Virus record (IMG/VR): IMGVR_UViG_3300044946_000048
Span: 1 to 64,000 of that record
Direction: 5' to 3' (one strand)
Origin: a virus
Length of the DNA: 64,000 bases
Shown here: positions 45,982 to 54,487 of the stretch, piece by piece
Position numbering within the stretch: position 1 is the first letter of the stretch
Layout of the letters: every line of letters begins with the position of its first letter
Position numbers and translations under genes: made by a program
Notes under the pieces: model-generated
The model's input: the letters and a program-made list of their open reading frames with translations, nothing else
Database searches by the model: none
Told to the model about the DNA's origin: nothing

Positions 45982-46989
45982 ATGAGTTGGCACTTTTCGC
46001 GGGCGCTGGCGGAGGAATACTTGCGAGTGAACTCCTCGGGTGGAGAACTGTCTGCGCAGTTGAAATTGAGCCCTATCCAGTCGCTATTCTTGCACAAAGA
46101 CAGAATGAAACAATTCTCTCGCCTTTCCCGATATGGGATGACATTCGGGATTTTAGAGGAGAGCCTTGGAGAGGAATTGTTAACTTGGTATCGGGGGGAT
46201 TTCCTTGCCAAGCCTTCTCAACAGCAACGCACGGGAGATCAACAGCAGACGACCTCTGGCCTGAAATGTACCGCGTCGTGGAGCAAGTTAGACCCCAACT
46301 CGTTTTCGCCGAGAACGTATCAATCAAAGCAATCTCAAAAGCAGCAGCAGACTGCCGTAAAAGCGGATATAGAACTATTACACTCGCCCTTTCTGCGGCG
46401 GACTTGGGCGCAGACCATAACCGATCCCGATATTGGCTTCTTGCATACGCCGACGACAGCGGCGAATTACTTAGCTCCATCAATGTACAAACATCAGGGA
46501 TGCAAGAATTATATCCGTGTGTTTGGTCAAAAAAGCCCCAGGGCTGGACAGCAGAATCTGTCAACGAAAGGCACGGACTCAACAGCACAAGACAGCGACA
46601 AACAAAACGAGGGTGCGAAGCGCTGGCCTTACGAAGCGAACGAGAGCCCGCGTCCGAATCCGATAGATCAAGAGTGGTTAATGGGGTGGCCTCCTGGATG
46701 GACAGATATAAAGCCATTGGAAATGGACAGGTACCAGCAGTGGCGACAGCAGCATTTCTCGCCTTGTGTCACTTCGCAGCAAAAGAACTTAAAAAAGGAG
46801 AATAACATGACAGAGAGAACTTGCGAAAAATGTGGTGTGCCCTATAAAAGAGATAAAGGATATAAGCACAGGGACGGAAAGTGCATTTCTCAAACCAGTG
46901 AGCCGCGAAAGAAAAATAAAGTAGATGAAGTGGTAAATCTTTTAACTACAGAACAATTGAGAGAATTGGTTAAGAAATCTTTGCAATAG
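45982..46989 (+). CDS. Alternative-frame ORF covering the methyltransferase
   Basis: A 335-residue frame whose ATG (45982) has an ideal AGAGGAG six bases upstream. It stays open through the entire methyltransferase and into the next small gene. Text such as SRLSRYGMTFGILEESLGE and EWLMGWPPGWTDIKPLEMDR resembles hypothetical proteins I have seen near cytosine methyltransferases. Either a true overlapping gene or a conserved shadow frame; unresolved. Confidence 0.4.
   Translation: MSWHFSRALAEEYLRVNSSGGELSAQLKLSPIQSLFLHKDRMKQFSRLSRYGMTFGILEESLGEELLTWYRGDFLAKPSQQQRTGDQQQTTSGLKCTASWSKLDPNSFSPRTYQSKQSQKQQQTAVKADIELLHSPFLRRTWAQTITDPDIGFLHTPTTAANYLAPSMYKHQGCKNYIRVFGQKSPRAGQQNLSTKGTDSTAQDSDKQNEGAKRWPYEANESPRPNPIDQEWLMGWPPGWTDIKPLEMDRYQQWRQQHFSPCVTSQQKNLKKENNMTERTCEKCGVPYKRDKGYKHRDGKCISQTSEPRKKNKVDEVVNLLTTEQLRELVKKSLQ
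45987..46805 (+). CDS. DNA cytosine-5 methyltransferase
   Basis: The conserved protein begins at about 45987 (TTG), ALFAGAGGGILASELLG (SAM site), then GGFPCQAFS (catalytic Cys), FAENV, RSRYWLLAY and YKAIGNGQVP. About 272 residues. No ATG exists in this frame near the start; a TTG at 45912 would add 25 residues without a ribosome site. It methylates cytosine, probably against host restriction. Overlapped end to end by another frame. Confidence 0.85.
   Translation: MALFAGAGGGILASELLGWRTVCAVEIEPYPVAILAQRQNETILSPFPIWDDIRDFRGEPWRGIVNLVSGGFPCQAFSTATHGRSTADDLWPEMYRVVEQVRPQLVFAENVSIKAISKAAADCRKSGYRTITLALSAADLGADHNRSRYWLLAYADDSGELLSSINVQTSGMQELYPCVWSKKPQGWTAESVNERHGLNSTRQRQTKRGCEALALRSEREPASESDRSRVVNGVASWMDRYKAIGNGQVPAVATAAFLALCHFAAKELKKGE
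46807..46989 (+). CDS. Small zinc-finger protein
   Basis: A 60-residue protein starting MTERTCEKCGVPYKRDKGYK with AAGGAG upstream. CxxC...H...C, then a helical LTTEQLRELVKKSLQ tail. In the same frame as the alternative ORF above, whose reading runs into it. Confidence 0.55.
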   Translation: MTERTCEKCGVPYKRDKGYKHRDGKCISQTSEPRKKNKVDEVVNLLTTEQLRELVKKSLQ

Positions 46990-47005
46990 TTTTGCCGGAG
47001 TATCA

Positions 47006-49141
47006 ATGGGATTTTTCAAAGACATTGCAATGCCTTTGGTTAGTCGAGGTGTATCTGTAATCCCTCTCAGTCCGAAGACTAAGATTGCGTTCCTGAAGAA
47101 TTGGCAGGAGCTAGCATCCACGGACCTGACAGCCGTCGAGAGATGGGATAAGGAATACCCGGACGCTAATTGTGCGTGCGTGGCCTTTGCAAAGCCTGAG
47201 GGTGTGTGGTTCTTAGAACTGGATCGAGAGAACTATCACCAAGAGATTGCAAAGCAGACGGGCATGAAGATGCCTGTCACGTTCATGGTTCGCAGTTCGC
47301 CAGGACGAGGGCACTACTATTTCAAGCAGACGGCTGCCAGCATCGCCATGGGTAACCGCCAGGCCGAGGATGCGCAGGGAGAACTGTGGAGCGCACGAGT
47401 CGATAAGCGTTACGTGGTCTCTCCTGGTAGCATACACCCTAAGACGGGGATGCCATATGAAGTAGTGCGTAACACGCCGATTATAGAAGCGCCCGATTGG
47501 TTGGTTCAGTGGTGCTCAGGGCAGATTGTGTCTGCACCTAAGATAACGGATGCCCTCGAAGAGTCTCCGATCATCGAGGGTTCACGCAACAATACCATCA
47601 CGAGCCTGCTAGGCAAGGCAAGACAGAACCTAGGCATGGACCGAGACCAGTTGCTGGAATTCGGTTTGAGCCTGAACCAAAAGCGTTGTCATCCTCCGCT
47701 GCCTGACAGCGAAATAAAGACCATTGCAAACTCTGTGGCTCGTTACAATGTTGTGCCCACGGGACCGTCAACGGTTATCATGGGCCAGACGGATGCAGAT
47801 AAGAAGGTGCAAGCGGAGAAAAAGTCTACGCTTGAGAGCACGATTCGTGCTGCCAATCCGAAGTTGAGCGATGCGACAGTTGCTCGCATGGTTCATCAGA
47901 TACAGGCAGGATGCGAAGAGGAATATAATTCAGCCAACGGAAGCAAGCCAGACTTCATACATTCTGATGCGTTTGCCAGCACACGATTGAGCGATATCTA
48001 TCAGGAAGTGTTCGAGCCGAACGACTGGCCGCTTGTGATGGCTCTGCCTGCATTAGTTACGGCGGCGTCTGTAGTGGTGCCGCCACAGCCTAGGCCAGAG
48101 TCTGGGATGATGATAGGCGACGATCCTATGGTCAGTCTGTATACTGCGCTGATTGCAGAAGTGAACGCAGGCAAGTCACAGATGATGAAATGGGCCGCAC
48201 GAGCAATCGGCATCATGCCCGAGGACGAAACCTTAGGCACGCACTATTACGAAGGCAAGTGGGGCTCCGGCGAGCAGATGCTGAGAGCGATACAAAAGAA
48301 GCAGAGCAATTTCGTAAACAGGACCGTGTTGATAACTTCAGACGAATTGTCGCACTTGTTCGCGAAGGCAACCATCGAGAAGGCGTCTCTGCCGATGGTT
48401 TTGGATACCGCCTTCTACAAGAGGCATCACAATTTTACGCTCGGCGGGCACAACGGCGGCACGGAATATAATTTGAATGTCGCTATGAGTCTCATCGGGG
48501 GTATTGTGGAATCCGAATTCGATACCGTATTCGGTGCGGGCACATTGGGCGGACTATATGACAGGTTTTTATTCGGACGTGCACCAACAAATTTCAAGTG
48601 GGATTATAGGCCATGCCCGATTCTAGAAACGAGGCAATGGTCAACCTGGGACATGAAGCCTGTGCGCCAGGATGCCTCTGTCTGGGAAGTTACCAAGGGA
48701 TGGAAGAGAAAGAATCCAGAGATGGGACGTATATCAGAACTGTGCGTCCGCATCGCTACCATCTTCGCATCCGTAGACGGTAGGTCGGAAATTACGGGCA
48801 AGGATATCGAGCCGTTGGAATCCCTAGCCGCTAACCAGCTTAACATCCGTGGCGTCTATCAACCGAACGCAGGCTTGAATTATGAAGCCGTGTTCGCTAA
48901 CAAGGCTTTGGCTTGGATTGACGACAAAGCCACAGAATGGAAGTCAATCCGAGATTTGAAGCGTGATTTGAAGCGTGTCGAAGCAAAGGTCGGGCCTGTC
49001 ATAGCATTGCGCACGTTGAGAAGCCTAGCCTACAGCGGCAGTATCGATATGTGGGAGTCCAAGGACGAAACCAAGAACCCGAGACCGACGGATTATGTTG
49101 GTGGAGACATTAAAATTGGGCTCGTGAGAAAGGCAAGATAA
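47006..49141 (+). CDS. Primase-polymerase / helicase
   Basis: A 711-residue protein. N-terminal bifunctional primase-polymerase domain: VIPLSPKTKIAFLKNW, FLELDREN, RSSPGRGHYYFK. C-terminal DUF3987-like ATPase: AEVNAGKSQMMKWAARA (Walker A) and TVLITSDELS (Walker B). Makes primers and unwinds DNA at the phage fork. Starts 17 bases after the zinc protein stop. Confidence 0.8.
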   Translation: MGFFKDIAMPLVSRGVSVIPLSPKTKIAFLKNWQELASTDLTAVERWDKEYPDANCACVAFAKPEGVWFLELDRENYHQEIAKQTGMKMPVTFMVRSSPGRGHYYFKQTAASIAMGNRQAEDAQGELWSARVDKRYVVSPGSIHPKTGMPYEVVRNTPIIEAPDWLVQWCSGQIVSAPKITDALEESPIIEGSRNNTITSLLGKARQNLGMDRDQLLEFGLSLNQKRCHPPLPDSEIKTIANSVARYNVVPTGPSTVIMGQTDADKKVQAEKKSTLESTIRAANPKLSDATVARMVHQIQAGCEEEYNSANGSKPDFIHSDAFASTRLSDIYQEVFEPNDWPLVMALPALVTAASVVVPPQPRPESGMMIGDDPMVSLYTALIAEVNAGKSQMMKWAARAIGIMPEDETLGTHYYEGKWGSGEQMLRAIQKKQSNFVNRTVLITSDELSHLFAKATIEKASLPMVLDTAFYKRHHNFTLGGHNGGTEYNLNVAMSLIGGIVESEFDTVFGAGTLGGLYDRFLFGRAPTNFKWDYRPCPILETRQWSTWDMKPVRQDASVWEVTKGWKRKNPEMGRISELCVRIATIFASVDGRSEITGKDIEPLESLAANQLNIRGVYQPNAGLNYEAVFANKALAWIDDKATEWKSIRDLKRDLKRVEAKVGPVIALRTLRSLAYSGSIDMWESKDETKNPRPTDYVGGDIKIGLVRKAR

Positions 49142-49728
49142 TGCATAAATTACCGGAGCCAAACAGTATGAGTAAATCAGAACTGGATGCAGAAGTAGCC
49201 AAACTCGAATTAGAGAAGTTACTTAGCGACGATTTTTACGAAAGATGGCGCAGAAGAGATGAAGATCACAAGGATATTTCTGAGTGCGTTAATTGTAAAA
49301 AGTCATATCATAATTCTATATGGGAAGACGCTGGAAAAGACCCGCGTAGATGGCAACTACAAATCTGTCGAGTGTGTTTCTATGATTTGAACAAGAATCT
49401 AACTCCAGAACTGGAACTGCTTTTTAAATTAGTAGATAAGCAAAAAGAACTCAATGCTGTTGAAGACGGGTTACGTGAAGCATATGATACTCTAATAAAG
49501 GAACAACGCACTCCAGCCAGAATAGAGCTAGACGCATATCAAAAAGAACAAGGCGTCTGTTGGTTTGGTCCTCAGCCAAGACCAGAAGGTTTCGTGGGCG
49601 GCCCAGAGAAAAGCCGAATCAAGGCTGTCTTCGGACTTGATATGGGCGGAGAAAAGGGTGTATCTAAATCAAAAGAAATGATTTTTATGCCACCCACTAT
49701 AATTTTAGACGAAGGAGGTTTCGAATGA
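49141..49728 (+). CDS. Protein with CxxC pairs, near primase
   Basis: A 195-residue protein. ECVNCKKSYH...ICRVCFYDL forms a zinc pair set; coil at about 100-130. Shares its cysteine spacing and coil with the next gene, so both may come from one duplication. TAATG start. Unknown. Confidence 0.5.
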   Translation: MHKLPEPNSMSKSELDAEVAKLELEKLLSDDFYERWRRRDEDHKDISECVNCKKSYHNSIWEDAGKDPRRWQLQICRVCFYDLNKNLTPELELLFKLVDKQKELNAVEDGLREAYDTLIKEQRTPARIELDAYQKEQGVCWFGPQPRPEGFVGGPEKSRIKAVFGLDMGGEKGVSKSKEMIFMPPTIILDEGGFE

Positions 49729-50054
49729 TTCATTATTGGGAATGTAAAATCTGCACAAGCCAATGGAGAACTTGCTGCTTCGGAGAAATGTTCGAGTCTC
49801 CTGAACAACGAGAATTAAATCGTCGAAAACCATATCATTTTTGCGATCATTGTTTTCTAGAATTAGAAAAGACTGACAAGCCTCTACTGCACGTTTTGCA
49901 CTTGAAACAGAGACTTGAAAAGAAGAGCGAAGAGTTACGAAAGGTCGTTGACGATTTAACTGCTATATTGGGTTTCGGATATGAGCATCATCTTAAAGAC
50001 CTTCTAAGGGAATTAGGAGCGAAGAAAATTAAGAGCGGAGAAATTCCGTGCTAG
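49725..50054 (+). CDS. Zinc/coiled-coil protein
   Basis: A 109-residue protein, MIHYWECKICTSQWRTCC start, FCDHCFLELEK, then a coiled coil KQRLEKKSEELRKVVDDL. Related in layout to the previous gene. ATGA overlap. Confidence 0.5.
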   Translation: MIHYWECKICTSQWRTCCFGEMFESPEQRELNRRKPYHFCDHCFLELEKTDKPLLHVLHLKQRLEKKSEELRKVVDDLTAILGFGYEHHLKDLLRELGAKKIKSGEIPC

Positions 50055-50260
50055 TCAATTTATCAATAAACTTACAGAGAGGCGAATCCCCAACGTGTGC
50101 AGCTTGCGGGCACAAGATGTCCTCACACGTCGTAAATGCACAAGGTGATGCAATTTGTTTCGGATGTACAAATACGTGCAATGCAATGGTAAAGGCAAAT
50201 GAAGATAATAAAGCCAAGCTTCAAATTCAGCAACCCGTACCAGGACAGACTAACTCCTGA
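50048..50260 (+). CDS. Small zinc-finger protein (GTG start)
   Basis: A 70-residue protein, CAACGHKMSSHV and CFGCTNTC giving a four-Cys/His site. GTG overlaps the previous gene; its end overlaps thyX by 62 bases. Confidence 0.5.
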   Translation: MLVNLSINLQRGESPTCAACGHKMSSHVVNAQGDAICFGCTNTCNAMVKANEDNKAKLQIQQPVPGQTNS

Positions 50261-50888
50261 AGACGGGCTCAAGATGCTCAGGTTCATCGAACTTCAGGCG
50301 AGGATATCCCATCGCTCCGAAGACAAGCAGACGGGAGACACCTGGAAGAAATTTATCGAAGCCGTCGTGATTAAGCATGGGGACTGGTCGGTTACAGAGC
50401 ATTGCTCCATCACAGCGACGATTCGCACAGACCGAGGCGTGACGCATGAGTTGGTTCGCCACAGGCTGTTTAGTTTCACCCAGGAGAGCACGAGGTTTGT
50501 AAGGTACAAGGCGGCAGACGCACCGATGGACCTTAACGCTGGAATGGAATTCATATATCCTGAAGAGGCACCCGAGGGCTGCTTTGCGAATTGGGATTTA
50601 GCAATGAGCGTATGTGAGGATGCTTATAGAGACCTTCTGAAGGCAGGATGGCGTCCGCAGGAAGCACGCAGCGTGTTACCGAATGCACTGGCGGCAACGA
50701 TAGCAGTCACAGGCAATCTCCGTAATTGGAGACACTTTTTCTTGATGCGTACTTCGAAAGAAACGCATCCAGACTTCAAGCGAATCACGATTCCGATGCT
50801 TGCGGAGTTTCAAAGAATAGTACCGTTGTTGTATGACGACATTGTTCCTGAGAACAGGCAAGTCGATAACTTGAGGTTAGTGCGATGA
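50199..50888 (+). CDS. thyX: Flavin-dependent thymidylate synthase
   Basis: A 229-residue protein with the ThyX signature RHRLFSFTQESTR at about 87-99, HGDWSVTEHCSI before it and EARSVLPNALAA near 155. Converts dUMP to dTMP with FAD and folate. Works with the ribonucleotide reductase and kinase encoded here. Confidence 0.92.
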   Translation: MKIIKPSFKFSNPYQDRLTPEDGLKMLRFIELQARISHRSEDKQTGDTWKKFIEAVVIKHGDWSVTEHCSITATIRTDRGVTHELVRHRLFSFTQESTRFVRYKAADAPMDLNAGMEFIYPEEAPEGCFANWDLAMSVCEDAYRDLLKAGWRPQEARSVLPNALAATIAVTGNLRNWRHFFLMRTSKETHPDFKRITIPMLAEFQRIVPLLYDDIVPENRQVDNLRLVR

Positions 50889-51229
50889 ATAGAGCGTATC
50901 AAAGGATATGGAGGCGTAATCGAAGGTTAGCGGGGTTATGCGCTCGTTGTTCTAGAAAACGAAAGAAGAACTCGAATGTTTGCGAGGCTTGCACCGCGTC
51001 TTCATCTATATTTAAAATCAGAAAGACGGATAGAACAAAAGCCAAGGAAGCAAAGAATAAGAAGTGTATCATATGTAATCGTCGCGTACCTTTAGAAATA
51101 GATCACTGTCACAAGACGGGCAAGTTTCGGGGCAGAATATGCCATCGTTGTAATATGGGCCTCGGTCAATTCAGGGATAGCATAAGGCTGTTGATAAGAG
51201 TAATTCTGTATCTCCGAGGAGAGTTATGA
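50885..51229 (+). CDS. Endonuclease VII-like protein
   Basis: A 114-residue basic protein. Zinc pairs CARCSRKRK/CEACT, then CIICNRRVPLEIDHCHKTGK, ICHRCNMGLGQFRDS. Inserted between thyX and nrdJ with ATGA overlaps on both sides. Confidence 0.88.
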   Translation: MNRAYQRIWRRNRRLAGLCARCSRKRKKNSNVCEACTASSSIFKIRKTDRTKAKEAKNKKCIICNRRVPLEIDHCHKTGKFRGRICHRCNMGLGQFRDSIRLLIRVILYLRGEL

Positions 51230-52866
51230 CGAAGATGAGCAAGTTTGCGCAAGATATTATGTGCCAGAAGTACAGCCACTTAAACAAGGAAGGCGAGAAA
51301 GAAACATGGGACAACATAGCATATCGAGTGAGCAAGAAGGTGCTGCAAGCCGTGCATGCTTCAACGAGCCAGATCGAGCAAACCAAGAATCTGATACAAC
51401 AGCGCAAATTTATACCGGGTGGGAGATATCTTGCAGCGACTGGACGCTTATATCATCAGGTGAACAATTGCTTTTTGTTCCGTGCAGAGGATTCGAGGGA
51501 AGGTTGGGCAGACCTGATGCACAAGGCTACGCTTTCACTGATGACTGGAGGCGGTATTGGGTGCGATTATTCAGACGTGCGGGAGAAAGGCAGACTAATC
51601 CGAAAGACTGGTGGAGAAGCCACGGGTCCGATTGCTTTGATGCAGATGGTCAACGAATCGGGACGCTATATTATGCAGGGCGGCTCACGGCGTTCAGCGA
51701 TATGGGCAGGCTTAAACTGGTCGCATCCTGACATTCAGGAGTTTATCCGATTGAAGGATTGGAGCGAAGTAGTATGCCAGGAAAAGCTGAAGAATTTCAA
51801 TTTCCCGGCGACAATGGACATGACCAACATTTCCGTGCTACTAGATGATGAATTCTTTGAGGCATACAACGATGACAAACACGAACAGCATACATTGGCA
51901 CAATCGATCTACTGGAGCACCGTGCGCCATATGTTGGAGACAGGCGAACCCGGATTTTCCATTGACACTGGAAGGAATAGTCGAGAGACACTTCGAAACG
52001 CTTGCACGGAAGTTACCTCAGCGGACGATTCCGATGTCTGCAACTTGGGCTCTATTAACATGGCTCGAATCGAATCCTTGGAAGAAATGGCACACGCGGT
52101 GGAATACGGAATTGCTTTCCTTCTTGCTGGAACCGTCTATTCCGACATTCCGTTTGCCGGAGTGGACAAGATTAGAAATAAGAACCGCCGTCTGGGACTT
52201 GGCCTTATGGGACTTCACGAATGGCTGCTCAGACACGGAAAGAAGTACGGACCAGACGAAGAACTAGGAAAGTATCTGGAGATTTATGCAAGAGCAGACG
52301 AATTCGTTAAGCCTTACGCAAAGAAGTGGGAACTCTCTCAGCCAATTAAGACACGAGCAATCGCTCCTAACGGTACTATCGGAATCGTCGCTGAAACAAC
52401 GACTGGCGTTGAGCCGATATTTTGTGCCGCTTATAAACGACGCTATCTCAAAGGTGATGTCTGGAACTTCCAGTACGTGGTTGACCCTACTGCAAAAACA
52501 TTACTGGATGCAGGAGTGCCTCTGGAATTAATCGAGGATGCATATGATTTGGCGAATGATGTTGAAAGACGAGTATCCTTTCAGACTTGGGTCCAACAGT
52601 ACGTGGACCATTCCATCTCCAGCACTATTAATCTGCCAAGATGGGGAAGCGAACTCAATAATGAAAACAAAGTACGGAATTTCGGAAACATGCTCATCAA
52701 GTATCTTCCGAATCTTCGGGGGATCACAGTTTATCCTGACGGAGCAAGAGCAGGACAGCCACTGAACCCTGTGCCGCTGGCTGAAGCATTAAAGAATGAG
52801 GGGCATGTGTACGAAGAATCCGGAACAACTGTGTGCGACGTGACTCGTGGAGGTGTCTGTGGATAA
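51226..52866 (+). CDS. nrdJ: Ribonucleotide reductase, class II (B12-dependent)
   Basis: A 546-residue protein. NNCFLFRAEDSREGW, MTGGGIGCDYSDVRE, IMQGGSRRSAIWAGLNW, NACTEVTSADDSDVCNLGS (active-site N-x-C-x-E) and IAPNGTIGIVAETTTGVEP are typical of short phage class II enzymes; CDVTRGGVCG gives the redox cysteine pair at the end. Reduces ribonucleotides using adenosylcobalamin and needs no NrdB partner; none is seen. Confidence 0.88.
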   Translation: MTKMSKFAQDIMCQKYSHLNKEGEKETWDNIAYRVSKKVLQAVHASTSQIEQTKNLIQQRKFIPGGRYLAATGRLYHQVNNCFLFRAEDSREGWADLMHKATLSLMTGGGIGCDYSDVREKGRLIRKTGGEATGPIALMQMVNESGRYIMQGGSRRSAIWAGLNWSHPDIQEFIRLKDWSEVVCQEKLKNFNFPATMDMTNISVLLDDEFFEAYNDDKHEQHTLAQSIYWSTVRHMLETGEPGFSIDTGRNSRETLRNACTEVTSADDSDVCNLGSINMARIESLEEMAHAVEYGIAFLLAGTVYSDIPFAGVDKIRNKNRRLGLGLMGLHEWLLRHGKKYGPDEELGKYLEIYARADEFVKPYAKKWELSQPIKTRAIAPNGTIGIVAETTTGVEPIFCAAYKRRYLKGDVWNFQYVVDPTAKTLLDAGVPLELIEDAYDLANDVERRVSFQTWVQQYVDHSISSTINLPRWGSELNNENKVRNFGNMLIKYLPNLRGITVYPDGARAGQPLNPVPLAEALKNEGHVYEESGTTVCDVTRGGVCG

Positions 52867-53875
52867 CAAGTCTAAAGTGCTATTTATTTTGAAGCGTCAC
52901 TCTTATTGCTATCCTCACCACTATTTTCCACGGTACGGGGGCATGTCCAGCGGGCTGCACAATTCGGCGCAGTTCGTTAGTCAGATGCTGACGAAGAATG
53001 GTGTGGACTCTAAGGTGGTAGTAGTCATAGACAACAATGATATAGACAGAGAAGTTTACAATTATAAGCCTACTCATGTCGTAATTGAAGCCCTCTGGGT
53101 CGTTCCTGAGAAATTTGAAATACTCAAGAAGCTTCACCCAAACGTTCGATGGATTGTGCGCACGCACAGTGAGATTCCGTTTCTTGCGTTGGAGGGGATA
53201 GCGATAGATTGGATTAAGCGATATCGAGGTGACGGGATAGCGGTAGCGGTTAATTCACTGCGCACGCAAAGAGATTTAGAAAATTCAATCGGGGTTGACA
53301 TTGAGTATTTGCCAAACTACTATCCAACAGACTTCAGGCATTTCTATTCTAGCGACGACGGAATTCTGAACGTGGGCTGTTTCGGCGCAATCCGTCCTAT
53401 GAAGAACCAGCTTCTACAGGCGATGGCAGCTATCTCATATGCTAATTCCACGGGTCTCTCACTAGCTTTTCACATAAACGCAGGGAGGGTAGAGCAGGGC
53501 GAATCCGTTCTAAAAAATCTTGAAGCGTTGTTTGCGGGAACCTCGTATGCGCTAGTCAAGCATGGATGGGAAGATTCGGAATCATTTCTGTCCATCGTCC
53601 AGGGAATGGATTTAGTTATGTCCGTATCTCTTACAGAAACCTTTTCATTGGTTACAGCAGACGCCGTCTCTCAGGGAATTCCAATTGTTACGTCTCCTGA
53701 GGTTAGTTGGGCTTGGAAAGCCGCTCAAGCTGATCCTACGAACGCAGCGGACATTGAGAGAAAAATGCATTATGCTCTCTGTTGCCCGGCTCTGACATCG
53801 TGGATTAATCAAACTAAGTTGAAGAGATACTCAGAAAAGTCTCAAAGCATTTGGCTAGATTATTTAAATCGATAG
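52859..53875 (+). CDS. Glycosyltransferase, GT4-like
   Basis: A 338-residue protein, best start GTG at 52859 (GGAGG five bases upstream). Two-domain GT-B pattern: N-terminal GLHNSAQFVSQML, central PNYYPTDF, ILNVGCFGAIRPMKNQ, and late MSVSLTETFSLVTADAVSQG (donor-site E-x7-E type). Could glycosylate phage DNA or a host surface sugar; target unknown. Confidence 0.75.
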   Translation: MDNKSKVLFILKRHSYCYPHHYFPRYGGMSSGLHNSAQFVSQMLTKNGVDSKVVVVIDNNDIDREVYNYKPTHVVIEALWVVPEKFEILKKLHPNVRWIVRTHSEIPFLALEGIAIDWIKRYRGDGIAVAVNSLRTQRDLENSIGVDIEYLPNYYPTDFRHFYSSDDGILNVGCFGAIRPMKNQLLQAMAAISYANSTGLSLAFHINAGRVEQGESVLKNLEALFAGTSYALVKHGWEDSESFLSIVQGMDLVMSVSLTETFSLVTADAVSQGIPIVTSPEVSWAWKAAQADPTNAADIERKMHYALCCPALTSWINQTKLKRYSEKSQSIWLDYLNR

Positions 53876-53884
53876 GAGAATACA

Positions 53885-54256
53885 GTGGAATTAAACGAAT
53901 ATCAACGAGCGGTACTGAAGACAGCGGTTTATCCTGGCATGGGCATCAAAGAGGGATTCGAGTACACTCTCTTCGGCATGTTGGGAGAAGGTGGAGAACT
54001 CGCTAATAAATATAAGAAGATTCTCCGCAATCGGGAGCAGTACGCAGCCCACCGAGCACTATTAATGGATGAGTTAGGTGACGTACTCTGGTACGCACTT
54101 GCAGTTGCTTCCGAACTAGGATATACTCTAGAGGAAGTCGCCGCTTTCAATCTCGCCAAACTTGCCGCAAGACAAGCCACGGGAACGCTCAAGCAGCACG
54201 GAGAATATAGCTTACACGAAGTGTCTGAATGTAAGCCTGGAGTTTGTGTAAAATAG
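53885..54256 (+). CDS. MazG-like nucleotide pyrophosphohydrolase
   Basis: A 123-residue protein with GTG start (TAGGAGA upstream). GMLGEGGELANKYKKILR and LMDELGDVLWYALAVASELG give the ExxE...ExxD metal site of MazG. Hydrolyses NTPs or ppGpp-type nucleotides, likely keeping host stress signals low. Confidence 0.85.
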   Translation: MELNEYQRAVLKTAVYPGMGIKEGFEYTLFGMLGEGGELANKYKKILRNREQYAAHRALLMDELGDVLWYALAVASELGYTLEEVAAFNLAKLAARQATGTLKQHGEYSLHEVSECKPGVCVK

Positions 54257-54268
54257 GATTGGGGTTGT

Positions 54269-54487
54269 ATGCAGCGCAAGTTGAAAGAAATAATAGAGTG
54301 TGCATTATGCAAAGAACATATCAGATTAGCCTTCTGCTTGCGTTTCTTTGAGCATCTATTCGAGCATCACAAGTTTGACAATCACGTGGAAGTCGGAACG
54401 CATGTTCTGAATCATGTGCTTACGGAGAAGCAAAAGAATGCGTCAGGAATACCTATACCTAGACTTCGAAACTCGATCAGAGGCTGA
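54269..54487 (+). CDS. Small Cys/His protein
   Basis: A 72-residue protein, MQRKLKEIIECALCKEHIRL start; CALC plus several His (HLFEHHKFDNHVE). Overlaps the polymerase start by 50 bases. Weak ribosome site, moderate support. Confidence 0.4.
   Translation: MQRKLKEIIECALCKEHIRLAFCLRFFEHLFEHHKFDNHVEVGTHVLNHVLTEKQKNASGIPIPRLRNSIRG

Noticed and set aside
46073-46717. 214-codon ORF antisense to the methyltransferase
   Set aside because: No motif and no start signal; the plus strand has a clear enzyme here.
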